Source of the DNA: DAOUAT01 sp964551735
GTDB taxonomy: Bacteria; Chloroflexota; Anaerolineae; CG2-30-64-16
Direction of reading: 5' to 3'
Length of the DNA stretch: 64,000 nucleotides
Assembly (NCBI GenBank): GCA_964551735.1
Contig: CAZKEF010000006.1
Location: forward strand, 1 to 64,000
The notes under the pieces are model-generated. The model was not told the origin of the DNA and ran no database searches. It was given only the letters and a program-made list of their open reading frames with translations. Both the position numbers and the translations under genes were made by a program. Below, piece by piece: positions 1 to 7,632 of this stretch (its first letter is position 1; every line of letters starts with the position of its first letter).

Positions 1-505
<505 letters not shown>

Positions 506-563
506 GCCAACCATCTCCCAAGACCGGCGCTCGCTGTTTGCGCCACCAATTCCCATCAATCGC

Positions 564-592
564 AGTGTATCACAACGAAAAGGGGCCGTCAA
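564..592 (-). promoter_or_regulatory. Promoter of ftsH
   Basis: Read on the minus strand, TTGACG (587-592) and TACACT (564-569) are separated by exactly 17 bases. Predicted start of transcription is near 557, giving a leader of about 50 bases before the ftsH ATG. Confidence 0.7.
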
Positions 593-658
593 AGCATTTC
601 ATTATCGCGCCCGATCGGCCCGGCATCCGTAGCACATCTTCCGATACCCGGTGGCGGT

Positions 659-688
659 TTGGGCCGGATCATGGCAGAATGCTATAAT
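659..688 (+). promoter_or_regulatory. Extended -10 promoter of popT-radA
   Basis: A perfect TATAAT (683-688) is preceded by TGC at 680-682, which makes an extended -10. The -35 candidate TTGGGC (659-664) is weak, with an 18-base spacer. Predicted start is near 695, about 30 bases before the popT GTG. Confidence 0.7.
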
Positions 689-726
689 GGCGTTTGTTAC
701 GTCAAAACAAGTGCGAGAGGGCGACA

Positions 727-1692
727 GTGGACAAATCAACACAAGCTGTAGAATCGAAACGCCGGTCATGGCGTGACTACGCCGGGCTGCTGGCCCGTGG
801 TTTTCTGATGGGATCGGCGGATGTCGTGCCGGGTGTCTCCGGCGGCACCATGGCATTCATCCTCGGCATCTACGAAGAGCTGATCGGCAGCATCCGCGCC
901 ATCGGCCGATCTGAGTTCTGGCGGCCAGCCCTGGCGCTGCGTTGGAGTCAGGCGCTGCAGGCGATCAACTGGTCTTTTCTGTTGGCGGTCGCTTCAGGGA
1001 TCGCGCTGGCAGTCATCACGTTGGCCCGTGGCCTGGAATGGCTGCTGATCCATCAGCCGGTGCTGCTGTGGAGCTTCTTCTTCGGGCTGGTATTGGGATC
1101 GGTGTTGGCGGTCAGCCGCCGCATCCGGCGCTGGCGCCTGCCTTTGTGGATCGCGTTGATCGCAGGCGGGATCGGGGCCTACGTGCTGGTGGGCCTGGTG
1201 CCGCTGCACACACCAAACACCTGGTGGTTCCTGTTCCTCAGCGGCGCGGTGGCCATCTGCGCCATGATCCTGCCGGGCATCTCCGGCGCGTTCATCCTGG
1301 TGCTGCTGGGAAAATACCAGGCTGTGCTGAGCGCGGTCAACCAGCGCGATTTCTTGACGCTGGCTCTGGTCGGCGCGGGCGCAGCGGTGGGGATCGTGAG
1401 CTTCGCCCAATTGCTGGGCTGGCTGTTTCGGCGTTATCACGATCTGACCGTCGCGCTCCTTACCGGCTTGATGCTGGGCAGCCTGCGCAAGGTGTGGCCC
1501 TGGAAGGTGACGCTAGAATCAGTCCCCGACGGTCACGGCGAGCTGGTGCCCACGTTTCAGCAGAACGTGCTCCCCCCACTGTCCTTGGAGGGCGCGGTCA
1601 ACCCGGAACTGCTTATAGCTGCCGGCCTGGCCACGACCGGGGCAGTAGTAGTGGTAGGACTGGAACGATGGGCCAACCGGCCAGCCAAGTGA
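727..1692 (+). CDS. popT: DUF368 membrane protein, polyprenyl-phosphate transporter (PopT family)
   Basis: Polytopic inner-membrane protein of the DUF368 family. Members have been linked experimentally to recycling undecaprenyl phosphate back across the membrane for wall and surface glycan synthesis. The two hallmark repeats are visible: PGVSGGT at about residues 35-41, followed by FILGIYEEL, and PGISG at about 183-187, followed by AFILVLLGKY. The rest is mostly hydrophobic segments, and 321 residues is close to the family length. The GTG at 727 is chosen because GAGAGG sits 6 bases upstream and an extended -10 promoter ends at 688. A TTG at 694 would begin almost at the transcription start. 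It ends 13 bases before radA, so the two are probably cotranscribed. Family assignment is secure; the substrate is by analogy. Confidence 0.9.
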   Translation: MDKSTQAVESKRRSWRDYAGLLARGFLMGSADVVPGVSGGTMAFILGIYEELIGSIRAIGRSEFWRPALALRWSQALQAINWSFLLAVASGIALAVITLARGLEWLLIHQPVLLWSFFFGLVLGSVLAVSRRIRRWRLPLWIALIAGGIGAYVLVGLVPLHTPNTWWFLFLSGAVAICAMILPGISGAFILVLLGKYQAVLSAVNQRDFLTLALVGAGAAVGIVSFAQLLGWLFRRYHDLTVALLTGLMLGSLRKVWPWKVTLESVPDGHGELVPTFQQNVLPPLSLEGAVNPELLIAAGLATTGAVVVVGLERWANRPAK

Positions 1693-1705
1693 GTGGAGGG
1701 TTGTG

Positions 1706-3130
1706 ATGTCGTCCAAGGCCAAAACCCGCTACGTCTGCCAAAGCTGCGGCAGCGCCCAACCTAAGTGGATGGGCAAGTGCCCCGACTGCGGCGAGTGGAA
1801 CTCCCTGGTGGAGACCGTGGTGCAGCCTGAGGCGCCCGGCCGACCAACCGCTGCCCGTGCAGCCGGGAGAGCCGGCCCCCAACCGTTGCCCGACATCCCG
1901 GCCGACGGCTACGAGCGCATCCCCGTACCCATCGGCGAGCTGAGCCGTGTGCTAGGCGGCGGCATCGTGCCCGGCTCGGTGGTTCTCATCAGCGGCGACC
2001 CCGGCATCGGCAAGAGCACCCTGCTGTTGCAGCTCTGCGACGTGCTGGCTGCCGCGGGCGGCCCTTCGACAGGCTCAGGACAAGGCCCGGTGCTCTACGT
2101 CTCCGGCGAGGAGTCCGCGGCGCAGATTAAGCTGCGCGCCGAGCGCATGGGCATCACCACGCGCAACCTGCTGGTATTGGCTGAAACGCACCTGGAAAGC
2201 ATCGCGGCTCACATCGAAGGCTCGGCGCCCAGGCTGGTGGTTGTGGACTCGGTGCAGAGCATCTACTCCGACGCGATCTCATCCGGCGCGGGCAGCGTGA
2301 GCCAGGTGCGTGACTGCTCAGCGCACCTGCTGCGGCTGGCGAAGGCAAGCGGCTTCCCGCTGTTCCTGGTGGGCCATGTGACCAAGGAGGGTGCCATCGC
2401 CGGGCCGCGGGTGCTGGAGCACATGGTGGACACCGTGCTCTACCTGGAGGGCGAACGCTTCCATTCGTTCCGCCTGCTCCGCTCCGCCAAGAACCGTTTC
2501 GGCTCCACCAACGAGGTCGGCGTGTTCGAGATGGCCGAGAAGGGCCTGATCGAGGTGCACAACCCCTCGGAGGCGTTCCTGGCCGAGCGTATCCCCAATG
2601 CGCCTGGCTCGGCCATCGCAGTCACCATGGAAGGCACGCGGCCGATCCTGGTGGAGGTGCAGGCATTGACCAGCCCCACCACCTTCGCGCAGCCTCGGCG
2701 CACCGCCAATGGCATCGATTTCAACCGGCTTCTGCTGCTCACCGCGGTGCTGAGCAAGCGCGCCCGCGCCCGGCTGACCGACCAGGATGTGTTCGTCAAC
2801 GTCGTGGGCGGCCTGCAGGTGGACGAGCCCGCAGCCGATCTGGCGGTGGCGGCCGCCATCGCATCGTCGGCGCGCAACCGGCCCGTGGCGGCCGATCTGG
2901 CGCTGGTGGGCGAGGTGGGCCTCAGCGGCGAACTGCGCAGCGTGGGTCAGCTCCCCCGGCGGATCAACGAAGCGGCCAAGCTCGGCTTCACGCGGGTGCT
3001 GGTCCCTATGTCAGTCGCGCGCAAGCTGGAGCACCGACCTGCAGGGCTGGAGGTGCTGGGTGCGCGCACCTTGCGCGAGGCGCTGGAGATGGCCTTGATC
3101 GCAGGCGGCGTGGAGGAGCACGAGAGCTGA
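1706..3130 (+). CDS. radA: DNA repair protein RadA (Sms)
   Basis: RecA-like ATPase that drives branch migration of recombination intermediates. In order it shows a four-cysteine zinc finger (C11, C14, C25, C28), a Walker A motif GDPGIGKST (about 97-105), the RadA signature KNRFG (262-266), and a C-terminal Lon-protease-like domain. Length of 474 residues is slightly above the usual 450-460. The ATG at 1706 is preferred over the GTG at 1703 because the GGAGGG at 1695-1700 is then 5 bases away. An oddity is a short Gly/Ser/Thr-rich stretch (PSTGSGQG, about residue 120) just before the conserved VLYVSGEES segment. It is encoded by a piece of a CCTTCGACaGGCTCAGG repeat that also occurs between genes in this window. 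Confidence 0.97.
   Translation: MSSKAKTRYVCQSCGSAQPKWMGKCPDCGEWNSLVETVVQPEAPGRPTAARAAGRAGPQPLPDIPADGYERIPVPIGELSRVLGGGIVPGSVVLISGDPGIGKSTLLLQLCDVLAAAGGPSTGSGQGPVLYVSGEESAAQIKLRAERMGITTRNLLVLAETHLESIAAHIEGSAPRLVVVDSVQSIYSDAISSGAGSVSQVRDCSAHLLRLAKASGFPLFLVGHVTKEGAIAGPRVLEHMVDTVLYLEGERFHSFRLLRSAKNRFGSTNEVGVFEMAEKGLIEVHNPSEAFLAERIPNAPGSAIAVTMEGTRPILVEVQALTSPTTFAQPRRTANGIDFNRLLLLTAVLSKRARARLTDQDVFVNVVGGLQVDEPAADLAVAAAIASSARNRPVAADLALVGEVGLSGELRSVGQLPRRINEAAKLGFTRVLVPMSVARKLEHRPAGLEVLGARTLREALEMALIAGGVEEHES
2062..2084. repeat. Short repeat fragment in frame inside radA
   Basis: CCCTTCGACAGGCTCAGGAC matches one arm of the CCTTCGAC-aGCTCAGGAtGAC palindrome at 56221-56287. It is read through in frame and adds about eight residues to a loop of RadA. 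Confidence 0.6.
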
Positions 3131-3200
3131 CAGGCGGGAGAGCAGAAAAGACCTTAGCTTTTGGCCGCGCCAGTCCGCGTCTGTCTGCGCAATCTGCGTC

Positions 3201-4553
3201 CTACCGCGCTACAACTCTGAGTTTCAGTCCGCCCTTGGGCCGCAGCGTCAACAATGCCTGGAGCACAATCTCCGGCTGCGCCACATACTCGAACCGGAAG
3301 CGCTGGACCATCATCGGCAACATGAGCTGACCTTCAAACATGGCCAGGTGTGCGCCCAGGCACACGTGCGGCCCGCCGCCAAAGGGGAAATACGCGTAGG
3401 CCGGGTTGCGCTTCTTCCAGTCACCGTCGAAACGTTCGGGGGCAAAGCGCAGCGGGTCAGGGTACAGGCGTCGATCGCGGTGCACGGTCCACATGGGGAT
3501 GAGCATCACGCTGTCTTTGGGAATCGTCGTTTCGCCCAGCGTCACGTCCTCCTTAGCCTGGCGCACCATCAACGACCACGCGGGTGGATAGAGACGCATC
3601 GATTCGTTGAGCACCTTTTCGGTGTACGGCATCGCCTTCAGGTCATCCAGAGCTGGTAGGCGATCACCCAGGACCATCCTCACCTCGGCGTGCAGCTTCT
3701 CCTCCACCTCTGGGTTCTGCGCCAACAGATAGAGGGTCCACATCAACATCAGCGCAGTGGTTTCGTGTCCTGCCCCGAACAATGTCTTTAACTCGTTGCA
3801 GATTTCCCGGTCGCTGAGCTGGGTGCCGGTTTCCTCGTCCTTTGCGGCTACCAGGTCGGACAGCACATCACCGAAGTCCTTGCCCTCCGCTCGGCGTTGG
3901 CGGATCAGCGGCATGATGAAACCTTCGATGGTGCGCGTGGCGGCCGCGATACGTAGATTGTCACGCGTGGGCAGCCAGGCCGGGAGCTGCTGAAACGCGG
4001 TGGTGCGCGCGGTCAGCACCTCGAACACGGCGGTGAGCGCCTGGTTCAAGTCGCCCGCGTCACGCTCCAGATCGCGCACGCTGAAAATGATGTCCGCAAT
4101 AATCCCCATGGTAGTGCGCATCATCTCGAACATCATCTCGATCGCCTGCCCATCCCGCCATTGGTTCATCCGTCGCTCGGTATGCGCCACGACGATGTCG
4201 TGATAGCGCTTCACCACGTTGGCCTGGAAGGAGGGGTTCAGGATGCGGCGATGACGTTTCCACGGCTCCCCTTCCATCGTCAGCGTAGATGCACCCACGG
4301 CGCTGGCCCAGGTGGCAGTCTGCCGGCCCCACTTCTCGATCTTGTTGCCCTGCTTGATCAGCAACTCGTGGACGTAGGCCGGGCTATTGATCAGGTAAAA
4401 GTGAAACGCAGCCATACGAAAGTACGCCAGGTCACCGTATGTTTCGGCAGTGCGCGTGAGGAAGCCCAACGTGTCGCGCTGAAAGTCCATCAGGTTACGC
4501 GCGCCATAGATGCCCCCATGCGGGCCAGGGGGATGATGAACGGTTGCAGACAT
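3201..4553 (-). CDS. Cytochrome P450
   Basis: Heme-thiolate monooxygenase, substrate unknown. It shows the oxygen-binding I-helix motif AGHETT (about residues 261-266), the K-helix ExxR as ESMR, a PERF-type segment (PERFDG), and the heme-binding loop FPFGGGPHVCLG with the axial Cys at about 398. Length of 450 residues fits a soluble or loosely membrane-associated bacterial P450 of the fatty-acid-hydroxylase-like type. No ferredoxin or reductase gene is adjacent, so electron partners must be elsewhere. The ATG at 4551-4553 follows GAAAGGGG at good distance. It is transcribed alone, convergent with radA and divergent from the pyr genes. Its promoter shares the -35 region with the pyr promoter. 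Confidence 0.95.
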   Translation of the reverse strand: MSATVHHPPGPHGGIYGARNLMDFQRDTLGFLTRTAETYGDLAYFRMAAFHFYLINSPAYVHELLIKQGNKIEKWGRQTATWASAVGASTLTMEGEPWKRHRRILNPSFQANVVKRYHDIVVAHTERRMNQWRDGQAIEMMFEMMRTTMGIIADIIFSVRDLERDAGDLNQALTAVFEVLTARTTAFQQLPAWLPTRDNLRIAAATRTIEGFIMPLIRQRRAEGKDFGDVLSDLVAAKDEETGTQLSDREICNELKTLFGAGHETTALMLMWTLYLLAQNPEVEEKLHAEVRMVLGDRLPALDDLKAMPYTEKVLNESMRLYPPAWSLMVRQAKEDVTLGETTIPKDSVMLIPMWTVHRDRRLYPDPLRFAPERFDGDWKKRNPAYAYFPFGGGPHVCLGAHLAMFEGQLMLPMMVQRFRFEYVAQPEIVLQALLTLRPKGGLKLRVVAR

Positions 4554-4627
4554 GGGTGATGCCCCTTTCAGGTAATCAGATTGGCGATCCGGTGTGCAGG
4601 CCGCGGCGACTCGTTTGCACGGTCTGC

Positions 4628-4656
4628 ATTATAAGCTGGAACCTCAGAATTTGACA
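4628..4656 (-). promoter_or_regulatory. Promoter of the P450 gene, overlapping the pyr promoter
   Basis: On the minus strand a perfect TATAAT (4628-4633) lies 17 bases from TGTCAA (4651-4656). TGTCAA is the reverse complement of the pyr -35 hexamer TTGACA. The two -35 boxes therefore coincide, so RNA polymerase binding on one strand should compete with the other. Confidence 0.5.
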
Positions 4657-4679
4657 GCTGTTCGTCGGATGCATAGAAT
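4651..4679 (+). promoter_or_regulatory. Promoter of the pyr leader and pyrFE
   Basis: TTGACA (4651-4656), a 17-base spacer and TAGAAT (4674-4679) make a near-consensus sigma-70-type promoter. Predicted start is about 4686-4687, so about 110 bases of leader precede the intrinsic terminator at 4774-4798. Confidence 0.8.
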
Positions 4680-4689
4680 ATGCTTCAAT

Positions 4690-4767
4690 ATGAACGATTT
4701 CGTGCCACGTTTGCTTTTTACGCCCCGGGGATTTTCCCCTCGTGGGCGTATTATTTTCTTTTCCTGA
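4690..4767 (+). CDS. Putative pyr leader peptide (25 residues)
   Basis: A short frame begins with ATG at 4690, only about 4 bases after the predicted transcription start, and ends with TGA at 4765-4767. There is no ribosome site, so translation would be leaderless. Its last codons read Ile-Ile-Phe-Phe-Ser over a T-rich stretch (4749-4764). The stop lies 6 bases before the 5' arm of the terminator. A ribosome reaching the end would therefore block terminator formation. This is the geometry of the E. coli pyrBI leader. I infer the role from layout only; the peptide sequence itself is not recognisable. Confidence 0.45.
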   Translation: MNDFVPRLLFTPRGFSPRGRIIFFS

Positions 4768-4798
4768 ACCGTTGAGAGCCGCAAGGCTCTCTTTTTTT
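4720..4798 (+). promoter_or_regulatory. Candidate UTP-sensitive attenuator of pyrFE-pyrD
   Basis: Three elements follow the promoter in pyrBI-like order. First is a strong hairpin (arms ACGCCC 4720-4725 and GGGCGT 4744-4749, with an inner GGGG/CCCC stem) that could pause RNA polymerase. Next is a U-rich tract (4749-4764) inside the leader frame. Last is an intrinsic terminator (4774-4798). Low UTP would prolong pausing over the U tract, let a ribosome catch up and favour readthrough into pyrFE. This is inference from architecture. No PyrR-type binding sequence was recognised. Confidence 0.5.
4774..4798 (+). terminator. Intrinsic terminator in the pyr leader
   Basis: GAGAGCC (4774-4780), a GCAA tetraloop and GGCTCTC (4785-4791) are followed by seven T residues. 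This is a textbook rho-independent terminator, and no longer coding gene lies upstream on this strand. It therefore serves either as an attenuator for pyrFE or as the end of a small RNA. Confidence 0.85.
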
Positions 4799-4830
4799 GC
4801 CCTGAAACGGGCGGCTAATCGAAGATTTAC

Positions 4831-4887
4831 CACCGAGACACGGAGGTCACGGAGAGCGCTTGCTTCTGATCTCCGTGTCTTTGTGTG
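4831..4887. repeat. Intergenic inverted repeat
   Basis: The arm containing CACGGAGGTCACGGAGAG is mirrored imperfectly by CTCCGTGTCTTTGTG. It sits between the attenuator terminator and the pyrFE ribosome site. Confidence 0.6.
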
Positions 4888-4900
4888 AAAGGCAACCACC

Positions 4901-6385
4901 ATGAGAGGATTCTTTACCCGCCTCGAGGCTCGCGCCCGGCAGATCGGCTCGCTGCTCTGCGTGGGCCTCGACCCGCACCCGGCCGACCTCCCCGCGGCGA
5001 CTGCAGACGCGGCGCGCGACTTCTGCCTGCGCCTGATCGAGGCCACTGCAGAGGTGGCCGCGGCGTTCAAGCCCAACGCGGCCTTTTTCGAGCAATTCGG
5101 CGCCGAGGGCATGGCCGCGCTGCGGGATGTGATCGCGGCCGTGCCGGACGGGATCCCGGTGGTGCTGGACGCCAAACGGGGCGATATCGCCTCAACCGCC
5201 GAGGCGTATGCCCGCGCCGCCTTCGAGACGCTGGGCGCCGACGCGAGCACCCTCAACCCATACCTGGGCCGTGACAGCCTGGCCCCGTTCCTGGCCGACC
5301 CGAAGCGCGGCGTCTTCCTGCTGTGCAAAACCTCCAATCCCGGCGCAGCCGACCTGCAAGACCTGCCGCTGGCCGACCGGGTCCCCAGCCAGCGCCTGTT
5401 CGAGCGGGTAGCCGAGCTGGCGGTCGATTGGAACACGAACGACAACCTGGGGTTGGTAGTGGGCGCGACGCACCCCGAAGCGCTGGCCGCGATCCGACGG
5501 CTGGCGCCCGACCTGTGGATCCTGGCCCCCGGGGTTGGCGCGCAGGGCGGCGACCTAGAGGCCGCGCTCCGAACCGGCCTGCGCGCCGACGGCCTGGGCC
5601 TGCTGCTCCCCGTCAGCCGCCAGATCTCCCGCGCGACCGATCCGCGGCGGGCCGCGATGAAACTGGTTGAAGCGATGCGGAATAAGATGGAGAAGAATAC
5701 GCGAACAGCCTCCGGAATCGAGCCTTCAGGCGGTTTCGTAGGTCATCCATCCAACCGGCGAAAGCCTCGAGTCCAGGACGTCGCTGCCTTGCCTCCCGCG
5801 GCCGCTGCGCTGGCCGACCGGCTGCTCGATGCGGGATGCGTCAAGTTCGGGCAGTTCACCCTAAAGTCGGGCCTTGTCTCCCCGATCTACCTCGACCTGC
5901 GCCAGCTCATCTCCGACCCACCACTGCTGGCCGCGGTGGCGGCCGCTTACGCGGATCTGCTGGCCGGCTTGCGATTCGATCGGTTGGCCGCGCTGCCATA
6001 TGCGGCGCTGCCTATCGCCACGGCCGTCAGCTTGCAGGGCGGCTGGCCCATGATCTACCCGCGCAACGAGGTTAAAGGCTACGGCACGGCCGCGGAGATC
6101 GAAGGTGTGTTTACGGCGGGTGAGCGTGCGGTCGTGCTGGATGACCTGGCAACCACCGGCGGCAGCAAGTTCGAGGCCATCGCCAAGCTGGCAGCGGCCG
6201 GACTTCAGATCGAAGATGTCGTCGTGCTGATTGACCGCCGCTCCGGCGCTGCCGAAGCCCTGACTGCGGCCGGCTATCGGCTCCACGCCATCATGACGCT
6301 GCCCCAAATGCTGGATCACTGGTCGCAGACCGGCCGCGTCCCCGCCGAGCAGATCGCGGTGACGCAGGTGTTTTTGAGGCGCTAG
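4901..6385 (+). CDS. pyrFE: Bifunctional orotidine-5'-phosphate decarboxylase / orotate phosphoribosyltransferase
   Basis: Catalyses the last two steps of UMP synthesis in one chain of 494 residues, decarboxylase first. The N-terminal OMP decarboxylase (about 1-255) carries the catalytic motif DAKRGDI (90-96). The C-terminal OPRTase (about 300-494) carries the PRPP-binding motif VVLDDLATTGG (about 411-421). The order is the reverse of animal and plant UMP synthase; ODC-OPRT order is known from kinetoplastids and some bacteria. The linker (about 257-300) looks low-conservation, and residues 271-292 are encoded by a palindromic repeat of the GGAATCGAGGCTT family. The ATG at 4901 follows GAAAGG. 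pyrD is downstream after 54 bases. Expression is probably governed by the leader attenuator. Confidence 0.95.
   Translation: MRGFFTRLEARARQIGSLLCVGLDPHPADLPAATADAARDFCLRLIEATAEVAAAFKPNAAFFEQFGAEGMAALRDVIAAVPDGIPVVLDAKRGDIASTAEAYARAAFETLGADASTLNPYLGRDSLAPFLADPKRGVFLLCKTSNPGAADLQDLPLADRVPSQRLFERVAELAVDWNTNDNLGLVVGATHPEALAAIRRLAPDLWILAPGVGAQGGDLEAALRTGLRADGLGLLLPVSRQISRATDPRRAAMKLVEAMRNKMEKNTRTASGIEPSGGFVGHPSNRRKPRVQDVAALPPAAAALADRLLDAGCVKFGQFTLKSGLVSPIYLDLRQLISDPPLLAAVAAAYADLLAGLRFDRLAALPYAALPIATAVSLQGGWPMIYPRNEVKGYGTAAEIEGVFTAGERAVVLDDLATTGGSKFEAIAKLAAAGLQIEDVVVLIDRRSGAAEALTAAGYRLHAIMTLPQMLDHWSQTGRVPAEQIAVTQVFLRR
5712..5775. repeat. Palindromic element in the pyrFE inter-domain linker
   Basis: The arms GGAATCGAGCCTTCAGGCGG and its degenerate complement CCGGCGAAAGCCTCGAGTCC flank about 20 bases. 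The same family occurs between genes at 31804-31861, 32941-33002 and 41808-41898. Here it is translated in frame as the linker of the PyrF-PyrE fusion. Confidence 0.75.
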
Positions 6386-6418
6386 AACATTGGAACGTGC
6401 GAATGTGTCAACATGCAA
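6385..6418. repeat. AACGT-type short repeat upstream of pyrD
   Basis: GAACATTGGAACGTGCGAAT and the following bases resemble the AACGTTGGAACGTGCAAACG arrays before pheS and pheT. All three sit between a stop codon and the next ribosome site. Confidence 0.5.
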
Positions 6419-6439
6419 TCATAGAAAGGCACTCATTCC

Positions 6440-7552
6440 ATGACAGTCACCTCTTCCTGGTCCCAAGCTATCAGCCGTCCCCTGATGGGTGGCCGCGGCC
6501 GAGATGCCGAAAGCAATCATGTGCGCCTGTATCACCTGCTGCGCCCCATGATCTTCCGCATGGCGCCGGAAACAGCCCACCATGTCACGCTGGCGCTACT
6601 GCGGCTAGGCGGCGCAGTAGCGCCAGCGCGCTGGCTGCTGCAGGGCGCCTTTCGGCCCGCGCAGGCCGGCGCGGCGGTGCGGGCGCTGGGCTTGACCTTT
6701 CCCAACCCGGTTGGATTGGCCGCGGGCTACGACAAAGATGGCCTGGGCTGGCGCGGGCTGGCGACCCTGGGCTTCGGTCACATCGAGATCGGCACCGTGA
6801 CCCCACGGCCACAAGCAGGCAACCCGGGACCGCGCGTCTTCCGGCTGGTGGATGATCAGGCCGTGATCAACCGCATGGGTTTCCCCAACCGCGGGGCCGA
6901 GTTTGTGGCGCGGCGGTTGCAGGGGAAACACCCCGCCGGCCTGATCGTGGGCATCAACATCGGCAAGAACCTGACCACGCCGCTGGAAGGCGCGGGCGAG
7001 GACTACCTGAGTCTGGTGCGGACCTTCGCGCCGCTGGCCGACTACCTGGCCATCAACGTCAGCTCGCCCAACACGCCCGGCCTGCGGGCCCTGCAGACTC
7101 GCAACGCCCTGGAGGCGCTGCTGCGGCCCCTGGCCGCCGAGCGCCGCGTCCAGTCCGAGCGCTTGGGCCGACACGTGCCGCTGGTGGTGAAGCTGGCGCC
7201 CGACCTGACCTCAGATGCGTTGGACGACGCGCTGGACGCGGCGTTGGCGGCCGGCATGGATGGCGTGATCACCTCCAACACGACCTTGAGCCGTGCCGGC
7301 GCCAGCTCACCACTGATTGCTGAATCGGGGGGCATGAGTGGCGCGCCCATCGGCCGGCGCAACACGGAGATCGTGCGCGATGTAGCGCAACGCACCGCCG
7401 GCCGGCTGACCGTCATCGCCAGCGGCGGCATCATATCCCCGCGCGACGCGCAGGAGAAGCTGGACGCCGGAGCGACCCTGGTGCAGCTTTACACCGGGTT
7501 GATCTACGAAGGGCCGGGGTTGGTGAAGGAAATCGTGGCGGCGTGTCGGTAA
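6440..7552 (+). CDS. pyrD: Dihydroorotate dehydrogenase, class 2 (quinone-dependent)
   Basis: FMN enzyme of the fourth step of pyrimidine synthesis, membrane-associated and using quinone. It shows IEIGTVTPRPQAGNPGPR, the conserved INRMGFPN, IGINIGKN, and the catalytic-serine segment NVSSPNTPGLR typical of class 2. FMN-phosphate loops near the C-terminus (ASGGI, LVQLYTGLIYEGP) are also present. Family members usually begin near LYHLLRPMIF, which corresponds to a GTG at 6521. The ATG at 6440 gives a 27-residue extension but has an AGAAAGG upstream, so the start is uncertain. It is placed directly after pyrFE, forming a compact pyr operon. Confidence 0.95.
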   Translation: MTVTSSWSQAISRPLMGGRGRDAESNHVRLYHLLRPMIFRMAPETAHHVTLALLRLGGAVAPARWLLQGAFRPAQAGAAVRALGLTFPNPVGLAAGYDKDGLGWRGLATLGFGHIEIGTVTPRPQAGNPGPRVFRLVDDQAVINRMGFPNRGAEFVARRLQGKHPAGLIVGINIGKNLTTPLEGAGEDYLSLVRTFAPLADYLAINVSSPNTPGLRALQTRNALEALLRPLAAERRVQSERLGRHVPLVVKLAPDLTSDALDDALDAALAAGMDGVITSNTTLSRAGASSPLIAESGGMSGAPIGRRNTEIVRDVAQRTAGRLTVIASGGIISPRDAQEKLDAGATLVQLYTGLIYEGPGLVKEIVAACR

Positions 7553-7574
7553 CACAATCCGCCGGATTGTGTTT
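7551..7574. repeat. Perfect short inverted repeat after pyrD
   Basis: ACACAATCC and GGATTGTGT form a tight hairpin just after the pyrD stop, with only a short T run. It may act as a weak terminator or 3'-end stabiliser. Confidence 0.5.
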
Positions 7575-7601
7575 GCGGCTCCGCCCCTCTGCGGGTAAAA
7601 T
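7573..7601 (+). promoter_or_regulatory. Possible promoter of hyi-glxR
   Basis: TTGCGG (7573-7578), 17 bases, and TAAAAT (7596-7601). Predicted start is near 7608, about 25 bases before the hyi ATG. Confidence 0.45.
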
Positions 7602-7632
7602 ACCATCAGTCCCGCAAACGGAGAGGAGCGCC

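Noticed and set aside
3201..4553. Natural-product gene cluster around the P450
   Set aside because: Neighbours are housekeeping genes (radA, pyrFE); no biosynthetic partner is present.
4576..5445. 289-codon minus-strand frame over the pyr leader and pyrF
   Set aside because: It overlaps pyrF and has no conserved motif; the P450 promoter lies inside it.
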